Below, one piece after another: positions 1 to 8,427 of a stretch of DNA of 64,000 nucleotides. The position numbers and the translations under genes are program-made. A model generated the notes under the pieces. It had not been told where the DNA came from. It saw nothing but the letters and a program-made list of their open reading frames with translations, and ran no database searches. Each line of letters begins with the position of its first letter. The first letter of the stretch is position 1. This DNA comes from Enterobacteriaceae bacterium UBA5654 (lineage in GTDB: Bacteria; Pseudomonadota; Gammaproteobacteria; Enterobacterales; Enterobacteriaceae): positions 210,587-274,586 of the forward strand of contig DIJC01000024.1 in assembly GCA_002421005.1 (NCBI GenBank), in the 5' to 3' direction.

Positions 1-127
1 TGCTGGTACTGGTCACTTCTACACCACCACGAAGAACAAGCGTACTAAGCCGGAAAAACTGGAACTGAAAAAATTCGATCCAGTTGTCCGTCAGCACGTA
101 CTGTACAAAGAAGCTAAAATCAAATAA
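1..127 (+). CDS. rpmG: 50S ribosomal protein L33, C-terminal part (cut by window edge)
   Basis: The reading frame from base 2 to the TAA at 125-127 encodes 41 residues that match the end of L33, a small protein of the large ribosomal subunit, ending in KEAKIK. The first 13 or so residues lie outside the window. It sits just upstream of mutM, as in the E. coli rpmB-rpmG-mutM cluster, and a strong hairpin terminator follows it. The identification rests on near identity with the known enterobacterial sequence. Confidence 0.95.
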
Positions 128-144
128 TTTTAGTGAATTGTACG

Positions 145-168
145 AAAACCCCGCTCCGGCGGGGTTTT
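145..168 (+). terminator. Rho-independent terminator after rpmG
   Basis: A perfect 10-bp stem (AAAACCCCGC / GCGGGGTTTT) with a TCCG tetraloop ends in a T-run. It lies 17 bases after the rpmG stop and 28 bases before mutM. It probably ends most ribosomal-protein transcripts while allowing some read-through into mutM. Confidence 0.93.
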
Positions 169-196
169 CTGTTTTCTGGCCCTGGAGAACATAAAC

Positions 197-1006
197 ATGC
201 CTGAATTACCTGAAGTTGAGACCAGTCGACGCGGCATTGAGCCGCATCTGGTGGGCGAGACTATCCTCCACGTCGTTGTACGCAACGGACGGCTGCGCTG
301 GCCGGTCTCGGAAGAAATCCATACCCTGAGCGATAAGCCCGTGCTCAGCGTACAGCGTCGCGCCAAATATCTGCTGCTGGAACTGCCGGACGGCTGGATC
401 ATCATCCACCTGGGAATGTCAGGCAGCCTGCGCATTCTTCCGCAGGAGCTACCGGCAGAAAAGCACGACCATGTGGATATGGTAATGAGTAACGGTAAGG
501 TGCTGCGCTACACCGATCCACGCCGCTTTGGGGCCTGGCTATGGACCAAAGAGCTGGAAGGACACAACGTGCTGGCGCATCTGGGGCCGGAGCCGCTCAG
601 CGACGCATTTAACGCCGACTATTTCCGTCAGAAATGCGCGAAGAAAAAAACGGCGATTAAACCCTGGCTGATGGACAACAAGCTGGTGGTCGGCGTGGGC
701 AATATTTACGCCAGCGAATCACTGTTTGCTGCCGGGATCCACCCGGATCGGCTGGCCTCATCGCTGTCGCATGAAGAGTGTGAATTGCTGGTGCGGGTTA
801 TTAAAGCGGTGCTGTTGCGCTCAATAGAGCAGGGCGGAACGACGCTGAAAGATTTCCTGCAAAGCGACGGCAAGCCGGGGTATTTTGCCCAGCAGCTTCA
901 GGTTTATGGCAGGAAAGGCGAGCCGTGCCACGTTTGCGGTACACCGATTGTGGCGTCGAAGCACGCTCAGCGGGCGACATTCTATTGCCGCCAGTGTCAG
1001 AAGTAG
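197..1006 (+). CDS. mutM: Formamidopyrimidine-DNA glycosylase (Fpg/MutM)
   Basis: This is a base-excision repair enzyme. It removes 8-oxoguanine and formamidopyrimidines and cuts the abasic site by beta/delta elimination. The 269-residue length equals that of E. coli Fpg. The N-terminus MPELPEVET carries the catalytic Pro2 and Glu3. The C-terminus has the four-cysteine zinc finger (CHVCGT...CRQCQK) that contacts DNA. A GGAG site at 184-187 supports the ATG at 197. The gene follows rpmG and converges on coaD with a 10-base gap. Confidence 0.97.
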   Translation: MPELPEVETSRRGIEPHLVGETILHVVVRNGRLRWPVSEEIHTLSDKPVLSVQRRAKYLLLELPDGWIIIHLGMSGSLRILPQELPAEKHDHVDMVMSNGKVLRYTDPRRFGAWLWTKELEGHNVLAHLGPEPLSDAFNADYFRQKCAKKKTAIKPWLMDNKLVVGVGNIYASESLFAAGIHPDRLASSLSHEECELLVRVIKAVLLRSIEQGGTTLKDFLQSDGKPGYFAQQLQVYGRKGEPCHVCGTPIVASKHAQRATFYCRQCQK

Positions 1007-1016
1007 GCAGGGCGGA

Positions 1017-1496
1017 TTACTTCAGCTTCGCCAGCAGCGCCTGATGCACGTTAGGCGGCAGAAAATGCGTCACGTCACCTTCGTGACGCGCCACTTCTTT
1101 GACCAGCGTCGAAGAGATAAATGACCAGTCTTTTGACGGCATCAGGAAGACGCTTTCCAGTTCCGGCATCAAATGGCGATTCATATGCGCCAGCTGCATC
1201 TCATACTCGAAATCAGCAACCGCCCGCAGGCCACGGATTAGGATATTCGCCTGCTGGTCGCGGGCGAAATTAGCCATCAAATCGCTAAACCCCGTCACTT
1301 CCACGCCCGGCAGATGCGCCGTGGCTTCTTTTGCCAGCGTCACGCGCTCTTCCAGCGTAAACATCGGTTTTTTGCTGGGGCTGGCGGCAATGGCGAGTAC
1401 GACCTGATCGAACATGCAGGCTGCGCGGGTAACGATATCAATATGACCATTGGTGATGGGATCGAATGTCCCCGGATAAATTGCCCGTCTTTGCAT
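1017..1496 (-). CDS. coaD: Phosphopantetheine adenylyltransferase
   Basis: CoaD makes dephospho-CoA from 4'-phosphopantetheine and ATP, the penultimate step of coenzyme A synthesis. The 159 residues match the family length. The nucleotidyltransferase signature is visible near the N-terminus (YPGTFDPITNGHIDIV, containing the T/HxGH motif), and the ISST motif lies near residue 128. It is downstream of waaA with an 8-base gap, so the two are probably co-transcribed as in E. coli (waaA-coaD). Confidence 0.96.
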   Translation of the reverse strand: MQRRAIYPGTFDPITNGHIDIVTRAACMFDQVVLAIAASPSKKPMFTLEERVTLAKEATAHLPGVEVTGFSDLMANFARDQQANILIRGLRAVADFEYEMQLAHMNRHLMPELESVFLMPSKDWSFISSTLVKEVARHEGDVTHFLPPNVHQALLAKLK

Positions 1497-1504
1497 GGCA
1501 GACC

Positions 1505-2782
1505 TCAGTGCGTTTTGGGTGGCAGATACGGTTGCAGCAGATGCAGGAGACGCTGTAGCGCGCCCTGATTCTGGTGCAGCACTTCCACGGCATGATGCCC
1601 ATAGTAGTTACGATAATCTTCATCCGTCAGCAAAGAAGCAATCTCTTTTGTCAGAGAAGGGGCATCGGTGACCGTAATCAGGCCGTCCGCCTGCTCCAGG
1701 CGCGCGCAGATATCTTTGAAATTAAAGGTGTGCGGTCCCATCAACACCGGGATCGCGTGGGCGGCAGGCTCCAGCGGATTGTGACCGCCGCGCTCGACCA
1801 GCGAGCCGCCAACGAAGGCTAAATCCGCAATGCCGTACAGCAGCATTAACTCGCCCATGGTATCGCCGACGACCACCTGCGTGCTGCCGGAAGGCACTTC
1901 GCCAGAGGAGCGGGTGATATAGCTTAAGCCCGCCTGACGGACCAGATTCACCGCATCCGGGAAACGCTCCGGGTGACGGGGCACCAGGATCAACAGCAGA
2001 TTAGGGAACTGTTGCAGCAGCGCCTGATGCGCCGCCAGCACGATGCTCTCCTCACCGTCATGGGTACTGGTGGCAATCCATACCGGGCGACGAGGTGCCC
2101 ACTGGCTGCGCAGGGTGATGGCTTTTGCCGCCAGTTGTGGGGTGACGGAGATATCAAACTTCAGGCTACCGGTGACGTTTAACTGGTTACGCTTTGCGCC
2201 AAGCTGGATAAAACGTTCACCGTCTTCTTCATTTTGCGCTGCAATCAGCGTGATCCGCCGCAGCAGCGTTTTAATAAATTTCCCCAGCTTGCCGTAACCT
2301 GCTGCGGACCGCGCGGAAAGGCGGGCATTGGCGATCACCAGCGGCGTTTTGCGCTTATAGAGGGCGGTGATGAGATTCGGCCACAGTTCCGTTTCCATAA
2401 TTAACACCAGTTTGGGGTCAACTTTATTCAGAAAACGATTAATGGCATCCGGCAAATCGTAGGGTAAATAAACATGCTGCACATCTTTACCGAACGCGGA
2501 CTGAACGCGCTCGGAACCGGTCGGCGTCATCGTGGTGACGGTAATGGGCAGCTCAGGATAACGATGGCGTAACGCGCGTACCAGCGGGATAGCCGCCAGC
2601 GTTTCACCGACGGAAACCGAATGCAGCATGATACCGCCGGGCTTCAGCGGGGTGCGGTAAAACCCGTAGCGCTCGCCCCAACGTTTCCGGTAAGCCGGAG
2701 CTTTACGACCACGCACCCAAAGCCGTACCCAAATGAGCGGCTGAATAAGGTAAAGCAATGTGGTGTAAAGCGATTGCAGCAT
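1505..2782 (-). CDS. waaA: 3-deoxy-D-manno-octulosonic acid (Kdo) transferase
   Basis: WaaA (KdtA) transfers Kdo residues from CMP-Kdo to lipid IVA at the cytoplasmic face of the inner membrane, starting the LPS inner core. The 425 residues equal the E. coli length. A hydrophobic N-terminal anchor (LYTTLLYLIQPLIWVRLWV) is followed by a GT30-type glycosyltransferase with conserved HSVSVGE and FVGGSLVERGGHNPLEPAA segments. It is divergent from waaG across a 453-base region and leads the waaA-coaD pair. Confidence 0.96.
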   Translation of the reverse strand: MLQSLYTTLLYLIQPLIWVRLWVRGRKAPAYRKRWGERYGFYRTPLKPGGIMLHSVSVGETLAAIPLVRALRHRYPELPITVTTMTPTGSERVQSAFGKDVQHVYLPYDLPDAINRFLNKVDPKLVLIMETELWPNLITALYKRKTPLVIANARLSARSAAGYGKLGKFIKTLLRRITLIAAQNEEDGERFIQLGAKRNQLNVTGSLKFDISVTPQLAAKAITLRSQWAPRRPVWIATSTHDGEESIVLAAHQALLQQFPNLLLILVPRHPERFPDAVNLVRQAGLSYITRSSGEVPSGSTQVVVGDTMGELMLLYGIADLAFVGGSLVERGGHNPLEPAAHAIPVLMGPHTFNFKDICARLEQADGLITVTDAPSLTKEIASLLTDEDYRNYYGHHAVEVLHQNQGALQRLLHLLQPYLPPKTH

Positions 2783-3235
2783 AGTGTATGACTGGCTAAT
2801 GAATGTGCTGGGGATTCTAAGTTTTTAGCGAAGCCTTTGCCATTACTTTTGCGGAATTTGCTTTAGGTTGGCTTAACTGGCAGCGAAAAAGAAGGCAGAC
2901 TGGTCGATTTTTTAAGAATAACCACTAAAATTCGCGTATTTTGCTACGTTATTCATGACGCGTCTGGCAGGTAATGAAAAGGCGGAAATGGCTTCTTTTC
3001 GTTTATTATCAGTCAATTAATCGCCAGTCGGTTAAAAAACATTCATATCGGATCGCCGGGCAACTAGTGATACACTATCGCGCTAAATTGTCCTGGATAG
3101 CGAACTGGTAGCTATAAGCCTGAGCGGTAGCGTGTCTGCAAGCGCTCTTTTTATCGTTTCCGATGGCGGATAGAAAATGTAGTCCGCTGAATTCGTTATG
3201 TTTTGTGACTGTATGACGTTGAACAGGGATCTGAC
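2783..3235. other. Divergent intergenic region between waaA and waaG (453 bases)
   Basis: No open frame here looks like a gene. The region is AT-rich and holds the long leader of the rightward waa operon, with a JUMPstart/ops element about 100 bases before waaG. It also must contain the waaA promoter. In E. coli the corresponding waaQ leader is reported to give rise to a small RNA (RirA). I cannot confirm that here. Confidence 0.7.
3096..3134 (+). promoter_or_regulatory. JUMPstart element with ops (RfaH recruitment site)
   Basis: The stretch aligns over 39 bases with the JUMPstart consensus. It includes CTGGTAGCT and AAGCC in the left part, and AGCGGTAGCGTG (3123-3134), the ops motif where RNA polymerase pauses and recruits the antiterminator RfaH. 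It lies in the untranslated leader of the waaG-waaQ-waaP-GT8 operon, the usual place for LPS core operons. RfaH dependence is therefore expected from the family. Binding itself is inferred. Confidence 0.9.
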
Positions 3236-4366
3236 ATGATTATCGCGTTTTGCTTATTTAAATATTTTCCCTTTGGCGGATTGCAGCGTGACTTTTTGCG
3301 CATCGCAACCACCGTGGCGGAGCGCGGGGCAAAAGTGCGGATCTACGTGCTTTCCTGGCAGGGAGAGCGACCAGATAATTTTGACATTGTGACGGTTCCG
3401 GCAACGTCATCAACTAATCACGGCAAAAATAAAGAATATTATCAGTGGGTTCAGCAACATCTGGCACAGCATCCGGTTGACCGGATTATGGGCTTTAACA
3501 AAATGCCGGGTCTGGACGTCTATTATGCCGCCGATGTCTGTTACGCCGAGAAAGTCGCTAAAGAGAAAGGCTTTTTTTACAAGCTGACCCCGCGTTATCG
3601 TCACTTTGCTGCCTTTGAAGAAGCGGTATTCCGTAAAGGCGCAAAAACAGAGTTATTAATGCTCACCGACCGGCAAATCAGTGATTTTAAAAAGCACTAT
3701 GGCACGGAAGATGCGCGTTTCCATATTTTGCCGCCGGGGATCTACCCTGACCGTAAATACAGCGCCCATCCGCCGGGCTGCCGTGAGCAATTCCGCCGCG
3801 AGAATAATATTGCTGCCGGTGAATTACTGATTTTGCAGGTGGGTTCTGACTTCTCCCGTAAAGGGGTGGATCGAAGCATCCGCGCTTTTGCTGCGCTGTC
3901 TGCGACCGTGAAAAGTAACGCCAGGCTGGTGGTCGTCGGACAGGATAAACCCGGTAAATATGAAGCGCTGGCGGAAAAGCTGGGCGTCAAAGGCCAGGTG
4001 TGGTTTTACGCGGGCAGAAACGATGTGTCGCAGCTCATGATGGCGGCAGATGTACTTATTCATCCCGCTTATCAGGAAGCCGCAGGTATCGTGCTGCTGG
4101 AAGCCATTGCCGCTGGGCTGCCGGTGCTGACAACAGAAGTGTGCGGTTATGCGCACTATATTCAAAAAGCGCAGTGCGGTGAGGTTATCGCCGAGCCTTT
4201 CCAGCAGGCCGCGCTGGATGCCGCCTTACTGAAGGCAGCGACGGACGACGCTCAAAGGACACAGTGGGCCGAAAATGCCCGGCACTATGCTGATACAAAG
4301 GATATTTATAGTCTTCCAGAAAAAGTAGCCGATATTATTATGAATGAGTGTCACATATTTCAGTGA
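3236..4366 (+). CDS. waaG: LPS core UDP-glucose:(heptosyl) alpha-1,3-glucosyltransferase I
   Basis: WaaG adds the first outer-core glucose to HepII of the LPS inner core at the cytoplasmic membrane face. The 376 residues (E. coli 374) start MIIAFCLFKYFPFGGLQRD, typical of WaaG. They contain the GT-B/GT4 elements GSDFSRKGVDRSI (about residues 203-215) and HPAYQEAAGIVLLEAIAAGLPV (the EX7E donor-site motif near residue 282). It is the first gene of the ops-led operon. In E. coli waaQ comes first, so the waaG-waaQ order is a local difference. Confidence 0.93.
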   Translation: MIIAFCLFKYFPFGGLQRDFLRIATTVAERGAKVRIYVLSWQGERPDNFDIVTVPATSSTNHGKNKEYYQWVQQHLAQHPVDRIMGFNKMPGLDVYYAADVCYAEKVAKEKGFFYKLTPRYRHFAAFEEAVFRKGAKTELLMLTDRQISDFKKHYGTEDARFHILPPGIYPDRKYSAHPPGCREQFRRENNIAAGELLILQVGSDFSRKGVDRSIRAFAALSATVKSNARLVVVGQDKPGKYEALAEKLGVKGQVWFYAGRNDVSQLMMAADVLIHPAYQEAAGIVLLEAIAAGLPVLTTEVCGYAHYIQKAQCGEVIAEPFQQAALDAALLKAATDDAQRTQWAENARHYADTKDIYSLPEKVADIIMNECHIFQ

Positions 4367-4410
4367 AACAATTAATGTAGTTCAGTTTGTCTTACTAAAC
4401 CTGGATGGCT

Positions 4411-5481
4411 ATGCGTAAATATAAAAAAATTCTGATTATCAAACTGAAGTTTCAGGGTGATGTACTGCTGACCACGCCGGTAGTCAATACGCTGAAAGAG
4501 CATTTCCCGGATGCGGAAATTGATATGATGGTGTATAAATCGACCGTGCAGATAATTTCAGAACATATAAATATCCATAAAATCTACGGCGTGGCGGATA
4601 AGAAAGCGTCACCCTTAGAGAAGCTACGTAATATCTGCCAGGTGATTAAAGAAGTACGCGCAAACAAGTATGATTTAGTGATTAACCTCTCAAGCCAGAT
4701 TGCACTTGGTCTGGTGATGAGATGCATTCCCGCGCCCATGAAGATCGGCTTTAACTTTGGTCGGCAAAAATCGAAATATTGGGTGAATGCCTACGATAAA
4801 ACGTTGGACGATGCCTGCGACCATATCGTCCCGCAAAACTTATCTATTCTTACGCTGCTGGGTATTGATCGTATGGTGAATCATACCTCAATGACTTATG
4901 AAGGCAGGCACTGGCAGCGTTTAAAAGCGCGAATGGATGAACTGGGGCTGACGAAAGAATACGTGGTTGTTCAGCCCACCGCCCGGCAAATATTTAAATG
5001 CTGGGATAACGATAAATTTGCCGCAGTCATTAATCACCTGATGGGCAAAGGATATGACGTGGTGCTGACGTCCGGCCCGGGCAAAGAAGATGCTGAAATT
5101 ATTGATGATATTGTCAGCCAGTGTACGGTAAAACCCGTCACTGAATTTGCCGGGAAAACCTCTTTCCCGGAACTGGCTGCGCTTATCGATCACGCGATTT
5201 TATTTATCGGCGTTGATTCGGCACCGGGTCACATTGCGGCGGCAGTTGATACACCGGTTGTCTGTTTATTTGGCGCAACGAAGCACCGCTTCTGGCACCC
5301 GTGGACGGAAAAGCTTGAGCTAATCTGGGCCGGTGACTATAAAACGATGCCGCTGCGAAAAGATCTCGATCGCAGTTTCAGATATTTAACCTATATTCCG
5401 GCAGAAGATGTCATCTGTGCTGCAGACAGAATGTTGACGCGCTACCCTGCGCCAAAAACCCTTTTTAACGATGTGAAATGA
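4411..5481 (+). CDS. waaQ: LPS heptosyltransferase III
   Basis: WaaQ is a GT9 heptosyltransferase that adds the side-branch HepIII to HepII of the inner core. It begins MRKYKKILIIKLKFQGDVLLTTPV and has the conserved QPTARQIFKCWDNDKF and FIGVDSAPGHIAAA segments. I chose ATG 4411 because E. coli WaaQ starts at this MRK. An in-frame ATG at 4405 would add two residues, and neither has a strong ribosome site. The stop overlaps the waaP start region, suggesting translational coupling. The C-terminus is slightly longer than in E. coli. Confidence 0.92.
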   Translation: MRKYKKILIIKLKFQGDVLLTTPVVNTLKEHFPDAEIDMMVYKSTVQIISEHINIHKIYGVADKKASPLEKLRNICQVIKEVRANKYDLVINLSSQIALGLVMRCIPAPMKIGFNFGRQKSKYWVNAYDKTLDDACDHIVPQNLSILTLLGIDRMVNHTSMTYEGRHWQRLKARMDELGLTKEYVVVQPTARQIFKCWDNDKFAAVINHLMGKGYDVVLTSGPGKEDAEIIDDIVSQCTVKPVTEFAGKTSFPELAALIDHAILFIGVDSAPGHIAAAVDTPVVCLFGATKHRFWHPWTEKLELIWAGDYKTMPLRKDLDRSFRYLTYIPAEDVICAADRMLTRYPAPKTLFNDVK

Positions 5482-5492
5482 TGGTGGGAAAG

Positions 5493-6290
5493 ATGGTTGA
5501 GTTAAAAGAACCATTCAGAACGTTGTGGCAGGGTAAAGATCCTTTTCACGAAATAGAGCTATTGACGGGGCATGTTTATCGGGCGCTTGAAACGCGAAAG
5601 ACGCTGCGCTTTGAAATCGATAACATCGGCTACTTTATCAAAATACACTACGGCACCACCTCAAAAGAAGTCGTTAAGAATCTGCTGTCGTTCCGTTTGC
5701 CAGTATTAGGGGCGGATCGGGAATGGAAGGCGATTCATCGTCTCCACGACGTCGGTGTCGATACCATGCACGGCGTGGCTTTTGGCATGAAGGGCATCAA
5801 TCCGGTTAACATTACCTCTTTTATTATTACGGAAGAGCTGACCAATACGGTGAGCCTCGAAGATTATTGCGCAGAGTGGAAAAGCCAGCCGCCGGGTTAT
5901 AACGCGAAAAGGAAACTGATTGCGCATCTGGCGACGACCGTCAGGAAAATGCACGCGGCGGGCGTCAATCATCGCGACTGTTACCTGTGCCATTTCCTGC
6001 TGCATCTGCCTTACGATCCCCATCACGATAAGCCGAAACTCTCCGTTATTGATTTACATCGTGCGCAAATTCGTCCCTCTGTCCCGCTGCGCTGGCGTAA
6101 TAAAGATTTGATCGGCCTTTATTTCTCATCGTCAGAGATTGGTCTGACGACGGCAGATGTTTTTTACTTTATGCAGATCTATTTTGACAAGCCGCTGCGT
6201 GAAATCCTGCGCGATGAGCGGAGTTTAATCGCTATTGCGCAGGTACGGGCGCAAAAAATCAAAGAAAGAACGCTGCGGAAAGGGTTATGA
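5493..6290 (+). CDS. waaP: LPS core heptose(I) kinase
   Basis: WaaP phosphorylates HepI of the inner core, which strengthens outer-membrane divalent-cation bridging and polymyxin tolerance. It has a kinase-like fold. Visible motifs are the catalytic-loop NHRDCYLCHFLLH and the metal-binding VIDLHRAQ. ATG 5493 gives the MVELK start of E. coli WaaP. An in-frame ATG at 5478, overlapping the waaQ stop at 5479-5481, would add five residues and is also possible. The next gene starts within the last codons (ATGA overlap at 6287). Confidence 0.93.
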   Translation: MVELKEPFRTLWQGKDPFHEIELLTGHVYRALETRKTLRFEIDNIGYFIKIHYGTTSKEVVKNLLSFRLPVLGADREWKAIHRLHDVGVDTMHGVAFGMKGINPVNITSFIITEELTNTVSLEDYCAEWKSQPPGYNAKRKLIAHLATTVRKMHAAGVNHRDCYLCHFLLHLPYDPHHDKPKLSVIDLHRAQIRPSVPLRWRNKDLIGLYFSSSEIGLTTADVFYFMQIYFDKPLREILRDERSLIAIAQVRAQKIKERTLRKGL

Positions 6291-7234
6291 TCAGTAAAGA
6301 GTCTATTATCAACGTCGTATTTTGTTCCGATGGTAATTACATCGAATACCTGGCGACGTCGCTGGCATCGGTTTATCACAATAATTTAGCCAACAATATT
6401 CATTTCCACGTTTTCTCTTATGATGTCAGTGAGTCACAGCTTGATAAGCTCCGCGCCCAGCCGGGAAATATTTCGGTCTATAAAATCGAAAATGCCGATC
6501 TTGCCAGCTATGACAGCCAGTCATCTTTAGCCCATATTAACAAATCCACCTATATCCGATTGCTGGTTCCGCGCCTGCTTCCGGAGAGCGTGGCGCGGTT
6601 TGTCTATCTTGATGTTGATACCCTGTGCTTTTCCTCTCTATCGGCATTAAACGCGATTAATATCGATCATCATATTTGCGCGGTAGTGACGGATAACTCG
6701 AAAGACATTAATCGCAAAAACAGCCAGCGCATTGGGATGACCACGGACGCCTATTTTAACGCCGGTTTTCTCTACATTAACCGGCGCGCCTGGCTGGATC
6801 ATGAGGTGGAACGCAAAACGCAGGATATTCTGCGCGACCGCAAAGGGCAGCTAAAGTATCTTGACCAGGATGCGTTAAACATTGTCCTTGAAAAGAATGT
6901 GGTTTATATCGATAAGAAATGGAATTTGCTGTATACGCTGCTAAACGATGAGCAGCAGCAAAACTTTATTTACCGCGCAGAAACCATGCCGATCATCATG
7001 CATTTTACCGGCGGACGTAAGCCGTGGTATCAGGAGCATCAGGGCGTCGGCCAGCACCTGTACCTTTTTTACCGCAACTTTACCGCCTGGCGCGATACGC
7101 CGCTGCGCAGCTACCGCGAGCGAATGCGGGCAACGGATTACCGGGTTTATGCCCGCAAGGCGCTACAAAAAGGCCATCTTGTGGAAGCGCTAAAAAATTA
7201 TGCGGCGTACCTGAATAAGAAACTGAAGAAGTAA
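6287..7234 (+). CDS. LPS core glycosyltransferase, family 8 (WaaI/WaaO/WaaJ type)
   Basis: This 315-residue GT8 enzyme probably adds a glucose or galactose to the growing outer core. It has the family's donor-binding DVDT (DxD-type) motif after FVYL, the FNAGFLYIN segment, LDQDALN and HFTGGRKPW. It is the last gene of the ops-led operon, overlaps waaP by 4 bases and ends in a terminator hairpin. Sequence alone does not fix donor or acceptor, so no symbol is given. Confidence 0.85.
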   Translation: MISKESIINVVFCSDGNYIEYLATSLASVYHNNLANNIHFHVFSYDVSESQLDKLRAQPGNISVYKIENADLASYDSQSSLAHINKSTYIRLLVPRLLPESVARFVYLDVDTLCFSSLSALNAINIDHHICAVVTDNSKDINRKNSQRIGMTTDAYFNAGFLYINRRAWLDHEVERKTQDILRDRKGQLKYLDQDALNIVLEKNVVYIDKKWNLLYTLLNDEQQQNFIYRAETMPIIMHFTGGRKPWYQEHQGVGQHLYLFYRNFTAWRDTPLRSYRERMRATDYRVYARKALQKGHLVEALKNYAAYLNKKLKK

Positions 7235-7240
7235 AAAAAA

Positions 7241-7270
7241 GCCACTGGCTCGGCACCAGTGGCTTTTTTT
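7241..7270. terminator. Bidirectional terminator between convergent waa operons
   Basis: An 8-bp perfect stem (GCCACTGG / CCAGTGGC, 7241-7248 and 7256-7263) with a 7-base loop is flanked by an A-run (7233-7240) and a T-run (7264-7270). It can therefore end transcription from both sides. It separates the two convergent GT8 genes, whose stop codons sit on its edges. Confidence 0.93.
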
Positions 7271-8288
7271 ATGAGATCCGCTTTTTCCACTTCAGCCAGG
7301 TATAGGTGAGATAAGTTTTGAAGCTCTCGAAGCCTCGCCCCAGATATTTTTCATGGACCGATTTCTTTTTATACTGCTTTAAAGTGCTGGCTTCATAAAG
7401 CGGCTGGTCACGCCATGGCGATATTTTATAGATATCCGTAAAATATTTCACCGCCGGGTAGTCTTTAGCCCAGCTAAACCACGGTTTTGTGACGCCCACA
7501 AAATGGATAAAGACGGTATCCTCTTTTATAATTTCTTTGTAACGCCCGGCTTTGCGCAATTTAGGCTCATCGTCGAAATTATAAAAGGTGTTGAAACGTG
7601 AATTGATAAACTGGACTTTCCCGCGCACCAGAAGATTTAACGCATCCTGATCGGGGAACATCAGTTTAGGAGCCAGCTCTTCATTGGAATATGTGGCTAC
7701 AATTTTTTGCAGGATATTATTCTGCCGCCACGCCTTCAGATTGATGTAAAGCATCCCCGCATTGAAATAGGTATCAGGTTCGAAATTGAATACCTCAACC
7801 GCTCTTTTCTGCATCATCTCCACGTCAATCACTGCCGCAACAATATTATCCCCAATATCAATATTTAATAATGGTTCAACGCTGCCTTTGCAAATAATAT
7901 CAGCATCCAGATAGATTAAGTTATCGGTGTGCGGCTGCAAGTATTCACAGGTTAAAAATCGATAATACGTCGCGTAGGAATAGCGGATGGTGTAAGGGAA
8001 TTTATCGAAGCAGTTATTATCAATAATATATATTGAAATATTGGTGCGGTAATGGACCGCTAATTCTTCTAATTTACTACAGATAGCGTCATCACAGTAG
8101 TCGGAGAAAATATGAAAGACAAAAGGCACGTCTTTATTATTTTCCAGCAACGACGTAATCGAGATACACGCCCCAAATAAGAAATTTTTGTCTACCCCGT
8201 AAGCAACGTCAAGGCGCCTGGCGGGGAAAACATCGGACGATGCGCCAGAAAACGTCTGTTGGCTTAGTATAGGATGCGTACCAAACAT
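7269..8288 (-). CDS. LPS core glycosyltransferase, family 8 (WaaO/WaaI/WaaJ-like)
   Basis: This 339-residue enzyme resembles the hexosyltransferases WaaO, WaaI and WaaJ of the outer core more closely than the other GT8 in this locus. It has LDVAYGVDKNFLFG at the start of the catalytic domain, YLDADIICKG (DxD), YFNAGMLYINL, PDQDALN, HFVGVTKPW, and a basic C-terminal tail typical of the Glyco_transf_8C extension that binds the membrane. It ends on the shared bidirectional terminator. A 139-base gap separates it from the upstream GT2 gene. Codon use is AT-rich, as is usual for waa loci. The exact sugar is not determinable here. Confidence 0.87.
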   Translation of the reverse strand: MFGTHPILSQQTFSGASSDVFPARRLDVAYGVDKNFLFGACISITSLLENNKDVPFVFHIFSDYCDDAICSKLEELAVHYRTNISIYIIDNNCFDKFPYTIRYSYATYYRFLTCEYLQPHTDNLIYLDADIICKGSVEPLLNIDIGDNIVAAVIDVEMMQKRAVEVFNFEPDTYFNAGMLYINLKAWRQNNILQKIVATYSNEELAPKLMFPDQDALNLLVRGKVQFINSRFNTFYNFDDEPKLRKAGRYKEIIKEDTVFIHFVGVTKPWFSWAKDYPAVKYFTDIYKISPWRDQPLYEASTLKQYKKKSVHEKYLGRGFESFKTYLTYTWLKWKKRIS

Positions 8289-8427
8289 AACACTACCTGT
8301 AATAAAATTGCATGGCTAACTATAACATGTTAAGGCAGTGATGACTACCGGCGTACAAACTCTCAAAGGGTCGTTCCTTCCATGGAACGCGTCGGTAAGA
8401 TTTTTGCTGAATGCGAGCGAAATGGTT